Part shown: positions 48,201 to 64,000 of the stretch, piece after piece
Numbering within the stretch: the stretch's first letter is position 1
How the letters are laid out: every line of letters starts with the position of its first letter
Source of the DNA: Patagioenas fasciata
Lineage: Eukaryota; Chordata; Aves; Columbiformes; Columbidae
Direction of reading: 5' to 3'
DNA: 64,000 bases
Assembly: GCF_037038585.1 (NCBI RefSeq)
Contig: NC_092523.1
Span: 3,291,001-3,355,000 of the forward strand
Translations under genes and position numbers: made by a program
The notes under the pieces: generated by a model
The model's database searches: none
Seen by the model: the letters and a program-made list of their open reading frames with translations, nothing else
What the model was told of the DNA's origin: nothing

Positions 48201-49890
48201 TCTTGCAAGAGCAGAAAAACCAAAACATGTTTTCTCCTCAATGAATATTTATGGCTCCCAAATCTTCCAGCATACTTTTGCATGTGTAATTAGGCTGTAA
48301 GTTGAGTAAGTGAGTGTTGAAGAACTACAAATGTAAGAGCCTGGGGAGAACACTTGATGTTTCTGGTTTATTTGGGTGCTTGCTTTTTAATAATAAATAG
48401 CATTTTTAAGATGAAACAGCTTGTGTTTTCCAAAAGATGTGTCAGAAGCAGCAATAATTGGGACCATTGCACCAGCAGACTTGTCTAGTTAAGCGACGCT
48501 TTAATCACATGTACAGGGTCCAAGTGAACTTGGGAAGAGGTTGAGTGATGTAGCCAAAGCCTCTGAACCATCTTATTTGGTTTAGTGGGAGATGAAGGCA
48601 ATCTTTTCCCTCTCCTCCATCAACTCTGCTCCCATTTTGAATTGCAGCCTTTTAACCCCATGGTGGACACAATTTGAGTTCCTGTTTGATCAGGGATGGT
48701 GTTGTTAAAGCAGCTTTCTGTGTGCAAAAAGAAAACAATCGCTTTTCTCGATTTCTGGCATTTTTATATGAATCGCATCCTCCGCTTATTAGAGAGTAGC
48801 GGAGCTGGGTTTGAAGGTGCCTGTGCATCAGGTCAGCCTGTGAAATGGGATCACCACAGTTCTTATAAGTTAGGATTTAAAGTCCAGATCTGGAAAGGAG
48901 GCAAAATCTTTGTCTGAATAGCTGTACCTCTGTGTTACATCTCTGTACTTTTCCACAGCTTGGCCTCTGGAAAGGTTTTTGGTCTTCAGTGGGTTTTTTC
49001 CATGCTGTCGCTACGCTCATCTGACTGGAAACTATTCATGCGTTCCCTGTATAATTTTGGGGAGTAGCTCAGTCTTGTGGGTTTTTTGGAGAGTGTAGAG
49101 ACGGGGACTTCAGGATGCACAGTACCTGTAGTACTAGTGATGCTACAGGGGAAGTTACCTTGGATGCAAACAGTATGGAGTGGACTTGTGGCAAAAACAA
49201 CTGGGCTTCATTTTTTAGCTTATACCCCAAAAACTGCTTCATAGATACCCTAAGAAAATGTTAATGTTGGTGCTTGGAAGCTTGAACTGGGGATTTCCCG
49301 GGGACCCTCGTCCCCATGCATCGGCTGCATATTAAGTGACATTTAATAGTCCCTAAACAGCAGTTTTCTTTCCCAAGAGCTGTGTTGCTTTATGGTTAGA
49401 TTTATGGAGGCGGCGTAGTGAGTTGACAGGACATTAATGTGCTCATCCTCGAGTCACTGCGTGTGATCTCTCTTGGAAGTGCCTGAGTGTTATTGTTGAC
49501 TCTTTAACGAGAACAAGAATGGTTTCCAAACAAGTGTGACTCATGCAATCTTAGCCTCAATCTATCAAACAATGATGCATGGGATTAAATGATTACCTAA
49601 AGGATTAGGAGTTAAATTTTTGGGAGGGATGAAGGGTAAAAATACATACGGAATCTGAAGGGGAAAAAAAACAACTGCAAGACACAAACCCTGACCGGTC
49701 AGATAAAGCCAAAGGCTGTTTCTACACTTTACACTCCCAAAATGGGAAATGTTGTCAAAACTGAATGGTTGGTTTTCTCTAGAGATCATCCTTCACCAAG
49801 AGAGCATTTTGTTCTGAGCCTTCTGCTTGGTTCCTGCTACCTGTGATCATAATACTGCTCTGATTTTGTCTTATTTTTCCCCTTTTCCAG

Positions 49891-49937
49891 CTGAAAGTGA
49901 GAGCGCTGGCTGCGTGTTACTGCACACATCGAGGAAG
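49891..49937 (+). CDS. SLC4A11: SLC4A11 coding exon 4
   Basis: A short 47-bp exon between a strong acceptor (ccccttttccag) and a consensus donor AAG|GTAAGT. It completes Ala81 and encodes ESESAGCVLLHTSRK, residues 82-96. Human has ENEATSGGCVLLHTSRK. The CVLLHTSRK block is the start of the folded cytoplasmic domain in this transporter; the residues before it vary. The exon ends on a codon boundary (phase 0), the only phase-0 junction among those visible, so skipping it would shift the frame because its own length is not a multiple of three. Confidence 0.97.
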
Positions 49938-52900
49938 GTAAGTGAGAATGCTACCTGATCTAGTTATTGTTCTTTTTATAATCTAGAAGCAGCCAAAAGG
50001 ATCTTGAAACACACTGTGGGGTGAGGAGGTGGTTTTTACTGACCAAAACAGAAGGCATATTAACACCTCTCTCCTTGAATTCCTCTAGCTGTGCTTAAAC
50101 CTTAAAAAGCCATGTGCTGCTCGTTCTCCAAACAATTTCTCTCTAACTCTGGTTGTTCCGCTGCTTTTTGTCCCAGACAATTCCTTGACATGTTAATTCA
50201 TCACTTTCTCTTCCCCAGCTGCCCGCGAAGGGATCCAAGTCGCACCACAGAGATTCAGGCTGCTGAGCTCCTCGCGAGCCGAAAGCAGAAACACCCGATA
50301 GACAGTGCTGTGATTTGGTTTCCTGTTTATTCCAGCTAATCAGATCTGCCTTCATGAGCTTCAGCAGGAGTGAATTCCCTGGAAACACGCGGTCTAGGAG
50401 GATGATTAGGAAACAACGCTTAGTTTACGCTTGCTCTCAAGACCGTAACTCAATAGCGATGAGGTGGAAATGCAGAAAACCCCCCCTCATATAGGCTGTA
50501 TTGCTACAAACCTTCAACCGTGCAAGTACACAGAAAGGAAATAGGTTTATTTAATACTATGTGCAGTCTTGGTTTTGGGGGCTGTGAGACATGACTTGTG
50601 GTAATTTCAGTTTGCTTGACTCTTGCTTCATCTGCCCATTGGAGGGACTGTGTGAAAAACGTCTAGCACCACTGATCCCGATAAATCAAATATTGCAGGC
50701 TTTGAAGGCTGTAATTTGGGCCCTTAAATCTGCGTCCTAAAGCCTCGGGGGCTTTTTAGGGAAGCCTAAAGAGCTCTCTAACTCTGCTTTGCTTTTGGCG
50801 TGTAAGACAGTTCAAAAGGTATTTCAACAGGCTGAATTAGTAGGGGGAGGAAAATGTGTAAATAACATTAATAGAAGAAACTTTCTGTGTTAAAAACCAA
50901 AACAAACCCACCACTAGCAAAACAAACCAAACATTGTTTGGTGTTAAGTCACAGAAGTTAAAATAAGCTATTCTGTGCTCAGGAATGGAAGTATCTTTGT
51001 TAATAATTTGTCTTGTTTAATACTAGTGCCAAGGTTCTCTGAGTTATATACACTTGACTGAAAGTAACCGAAGAACTTGATCGCGTAAGTGTGAATTCTA
51101 AACTCAAATACAGGATCTGCCTTTGATAAGAAATAGTTGGAAATGGCTAATACGAGTGTCTCTTCTATTTTATTTTTCCTTTTTGGAGCTGGAGTAGTCC
51201 TGCTTTTCTTGCCTTTAGTTCATGCTTGAGGATTTTAGTGTGCTGTTGAACAACAAATAGCAAAGAACTAGCAAGCTAAAGCAGGGCTTGAGGAAACATA
51301 CCCTTGCCAGTTTTTGCCTCCAAGGAGGACTGATGTGAATTTTGTGCTTCAAATGCAAAGGAAATCGGGACCTGAGTTGTGGAGGAAATGGTTCCGAGTG
51401 TCTGGGAAAGGGGAATTCCTAGAAAAATTGTCAGGTCAGAAGTGTTGTCTGGGGACTTTTCCCTGTCTCTGGTAGCCTGTGGTTCTTGTGCCCCTTTGGG
51501 AGTGCTGGAAGGGCAAGCTGTGTCTTGGGCAAGTTGCTATCTGGTATGGTGCTTGGTAGCCATAAGTAAGGAGAAGCTCCTTTGACACATTTTAATAACC
51601 ATCACAGTGTGTTTCTGAGGGAATTGGCCCAAGTGACTGTGGCAACAGCACAGGTAGAGCTCTGCTCAGGACAAAATGCTTTTTGGACACCCCTTCTAAG
51701 GTTCTTGCAGTAAGCGGAGTGGTCTCCAGAGCAGCCACCCAACAGAGAACCTGCATTTTGGGCCTTCTTGGTGAGCATTGAGAGCTCTTTTTTTGCACAG
51801 GTAGTATGTAACTTTGGCCAAGAGAGCTGCCTGAAGCCAAGGGAAGCTGTTTCAACGTGTTCCCCCTTCTTTGGCACAACAGCCTCCCTTCTTGCCAGAT
51901 GCAACGTGCAGCATTGCAATCAAGGATATTCAATGCTGTTAAAACAGCTATTAGGTAGCTGTCTTGGGTTTCTTGCTAAGCAGTTTCCAGCATCAAGTAT
52001 CCTGGTGTGACTTGACTATCTAGATAAAAATATCTGTGAAGGAGCAATCATTAATCTCTCCTGAAACCGGTGAGTGTTCTGACTGGAATAGTTCAGTTCA
52101 AGCTGTCTCTGAGGCATTGCTGTACCAGTGCTTCCATTCATTTCATCTTGATTTGTCACAGGGAGTGATGTGTTCATATCTTTTAATGGTGACTAGTTGT
52201 CTCGAGATGTTTAATGTGCGTGTCTTCCCTGGAGTTACGGGAGAGATAATAAGGGCGGCTATTTGCCCTATTTCCTACAAAGGACCAGGGCTGTGAAACA
52301 GGAGTTGAGGTGGGATTATTTACCCAAAGTGTTGCCTGAAGCCTGTGGCAGAGCTGGAGCTGAATCCTTATGAAACATTTCTTCATGGAAATGGTGGCTG
52401 GGCATTGGAACAGGCTGCCCAGGGCAGTGGTGGAGTCACCATCCCTGGAGGTGTTTAAATGACATATAGATGAGACTCTTAGAGACATGGTTTAAGTTAT
52501 GGTTTGGCTCAATGATCTTTGAGGGTCTTTTCCAACAAAATGATTCTGTGACTTGCTGTTGACCAGGCTGTCCTTCCACAACAAGCAAACGCTGCTGTCG
52601 TGCACAAGGAGGATCAGCGTTGATTGAGATGACATGGGCCCTCTTCTGAATGCCTTTGATCCATGTCTGCTGTCCCTCAGCTTTCTCTTTCTACTGTTTT
52701 GCTTCTGGTGACTTCTCTTGCCTGTGAGAGAAGTTGATGATACAAAGCCAATACTGCTCTTTTTGAAAGCTCCTCGGCACTGTGGCTCTCCTGATCCTCT
52801 TAACCTTCCTCGTACCTCCATGGGTACCTCTTCTGCCATCCTAATCAAATCCTTTCTAGGTCATTTGGCTTCTTTGTTGATTGAACCTACATCCTAGGTT

Positions 52901-54531
52901 GGATTTTCCATGCAAGACAAGCTGAAATGAGTTACCTTTGGGAGGTGGCTGCTGGTCATATGGTGACCCCGTGAAAACCAGTGTTACAGATGGTGATAGA
53001 TGTTTTAATTTGCTGTCATACAGTGATAATTTGAGACTGACATTGCCGTTTGCGGTTAAATGGTGTCTTTTAAGTGGAGTTGTAACATGGCTGTGTCACT
53101 GTCTCCTCTCCTAAGAGCAGATGGCAACAAAGCCTTGGGATGGGAGCTGAAATCGCTGTGAATCCTCCCTCTCCTGGATGCTGTGTAAGAAGTGATTGAT
53201 GCAGAGTAAAACAGTGCTAATTGCGATGGATGTATACTGACAACTTGATAGTTGCTGTGATAATTACAGTAATTAGGGAGTTGTTAGCATTTTTTCCCTG
53301 CGTCTAGGCTGTAAATGGAAAAGGTAGAGAAGGTTTGTGCGAGAGGAGGGTGTCCATGACTCAGGCTCTGGGGTGGTTCCGTAACTTGGGGGGGGAATGC
53401 GCCAAGATCCTGGTTGTGAAGGCAAATTGGTGTCAAGCTTGTAAAAGCCGCTCAAAGCTTGATTCTTACTGAGCTTAATGCAAGCTGGGGGTTTAAATGT
53501 ACCTTGACAATCTGTTCCTCAACACCATGAATTCAAGCCTGGCCGCTTTCCCGTTGGAAGGAAGACGCGTGTCGCAAAGCGCGGTTCCCGTTTCCTCACT
53601 CCATCTTAAGCTGTTGAAGGAGAGGACAGGACTGTCAGTCCTGGAGCACACTGAGAGTGCCAACTGTGTGCGTGGATTTCCGACGGCTGTGAAATGGGAA
53701 TGATGCATTTTGTAGTCTGATCATTCAATTAACGAACTTCACAGCTGACAAGTACAGAAGGAGGTTGAGGTTCTGTAATACAGCAGGATTGTTTCTTCCA
53801 TTTCGAGGCCAACAAGTCTGGGACAGCAGAAGGAACCAGCAGAGAGTTGAGACAGTATCAGTCTGTATCAGTCTCTGTCTACTGTCTTTTTTCTTTTTTC
53901 CCTCCTGTCACACACTAATTCAAAGTTTAAATGTCATGCACAAAGGAAGAAACTTCCCTGGGAGCGGGAAGGATAGAAATTTAGGAAGCACCAAAAAATG
54001 TGATGGCCCAGATGGCGTTTCCATCTCCCACTTCAGGCTCCCAAACTGGGAGCACTGGGGAGAGGTGGTTTCCAGTTTGAGAAGAACTGGGTTAGGTTGC
54101 CCTGAGATGCCTACTGAGCTCAGAGTCTATTTCTTCCAAATGGCTTTTCACACATTTCTGCAAGCTTCTGGAATTATTTAAACCTAAAAAGGATTTTAAG
54201 TGCTGTCTTAAACTAACTTATGTGCTTTATCCTAGGCAAAACCCCCTAATTTTTTTCTTCTGCTTTCCATGTCAAGGTGTAAATGGTACCTAGGCATTTA
54301 CCTGTGGTGACTCTGTTAGGATAAGACTTGAAAATGCAAACCTTCAGTGTATTAATAATGACGTAAATCTCATTTTTCCTATAACATGATCTTGAACAGT
54401 CAAAGATATTCTAGAATCATCGGTTTGGTGGCAGTAACTTCAATGAAACTGCTTGTGAACTACACAGATCCTACACCTTTGCTGTTGGGTGTTGTGTGCA
54501 GCTGTCTAACCCTCTTCTGTTCTTAATGTAG
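49938..54531 (+). other. SLC4A11: SLC4A11 intron 4 (4.6 kb)
   Basis: Donor GTAAGT, acceptor aatgtag. It holds one CR1 3' fragment at 52345-52551 and otherwise unique sequence with no recognisable gene. Confidence 0.92.
52345..52551 (+). repeat. CR1 LINE 3' fragment in intron 4
   Basis: Contains gggcattggaacaggctgcc, gtggagtcaccatccctgga and ttttccaacaaaatgattct, the common CR1 3' end. It is 5'-truncated. Confidence 0.93.
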
Positions 54532-54763
54532 TACCTGAAATTAAAGAATTTTGAGGAGGAAGTCAGAGCCCACCGAGACCTGGACGGGTTCTTGGCCAGA
54601 GCCAGCATCATCCTTGATGAAACAGCCACCTCCTTGGACGATGTTCTTCGGGAGATGCTGAAACACTTCGCTGAAGATCCTGAGAACATGGAGCCCAGCT
54701 GCAACTTTGAAAAAATCATGAGCACTTTATTCACGGATTCAGGGACCCCACGAGAAGGGAATG
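54532..54763 (+). CDS. SLC4A11: SLC4A11 coding exon 5
   Basis: The largest visible exon, 232 bp, encodes residues 97-173 and one base of codon 174. It opens [20 protein letters not shown], continues [20 protein letters not shown] and ends DSGTPREGN. Human reads [20 protein letters not shown] and [20 protein letters not shown]. Most differences are conservative. This is the core of the band 3-type cytoplasmic domain, a fold related to phosphotransferase EIIA proteins. The acceptor is ctgttcttaatgtag, with purines close to the AG, weaker than the other acceptors here. The donor G|GTAATC is also weaker than average. A stretch around residues 144-160 ([18 protein letters not shown]) diverges most from human (RFARDPDNNEPNCNLDLL). 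Confidence 0.98.

Positions 54764-64000
<9,237 letters not shown>

Larger units (their letters stand above)
40075..49890 (+). other. SLC4A11: SLC4A11 intron 3 (9.8 kb)
   Basis: Canonical GTGAGT and ttccag ends. Contents: a G/T-rich low-complexity tract at 40378-40585, a 66-bp perfect palindrome of TG/TA/CA repeats at 42478-42543, a small CpG-dense patch with CCG repeats at 45218-45290, a second CpG cluster at 46905-46995, and unique sequence. No CR1 copy longer than a trace is visible, unlike the other large introns. No exon is recognised. Confidence 0.9.

Noticed and set aside
49062..49095. tRNA A-box-like string (ggggagtagctcagtcttg)
   Set aside because: No acceptor stem, anticodon arm or B box follows at the right spacing.

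Overview
This window is vertebrate nuclear DNA, almost certainly from a bird. The evidence is about a dozen CR1 non-LTR retrotransposon fragments with the avian octamer-type 3' end (ATTCTATG/ATTCTGTG), no mammalian SINEs, and exon-intron gene structure. Nothing prokaryotic is present: no operons, CRISPR arrays or insertion sequences. A neoavian bird is a weak guess from the CR1 type.

The window holds one gene that I can support, the 5' part of SLC4A11 on the + strand. SLC4A11 is a solute carrier family 4 member of the plasma membrane, an H+/OH- and NH3-linked transporter best known from corneal endothelium. Six coding exons were assembled by matching exon-sized reading frames to the protein family and checking splice phase: 9793-9829, 27448-27498, 39922-40074, 49891-49937, 54532-54763 and 56016-56097. 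They join in frame without a stop and encode about 200 residues of the N-terminal cytoplasmic domain. The first exon reads MAARRVFHLQPC and corresponds to the human isoform that, as I recall it, begins MAAATRRVFHLQPC. The next exon (57th base upward of the human exon 7 equivalent) and the whole membrane domain lie beyond the right edge.

Layout: 1-9.4 kb is upstream DNA with five CR1 pieces and no recognisable exon. 9.4-10.35 kb is a CpG-rich promoter region with exon 1 and the start of intron 1. Intron 1 is 17.6 kb, with a second CpG-rich patch and a compact G-quadruplex motif near 13.55-14.1 kb. Intron 2 is 12.4 kb, intron 3 is 9.8 kb, intron 4 is 4.6 kb, intron 5 is 1.25 kb, and intron 6 exceeds 7.9 kb. 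The human gene, from memory, is only about 12 kb in total, so this one is strongly expanded.

The most interesting observations are a GC-AG intron 2 whose donor overlaps a frameshifting GT donor 4 nt downstream, a four-codon upstream ORF ending inside an in-frame upstream ATG at exon 1, a perfect 66-bp alternating purine-pyrimidine palindrome in intron 3, intragenic CpG patches that could be alternative promoters, and several intronic blocks that look like conserved non-coding elements. I found no convincing previously undescribed system.
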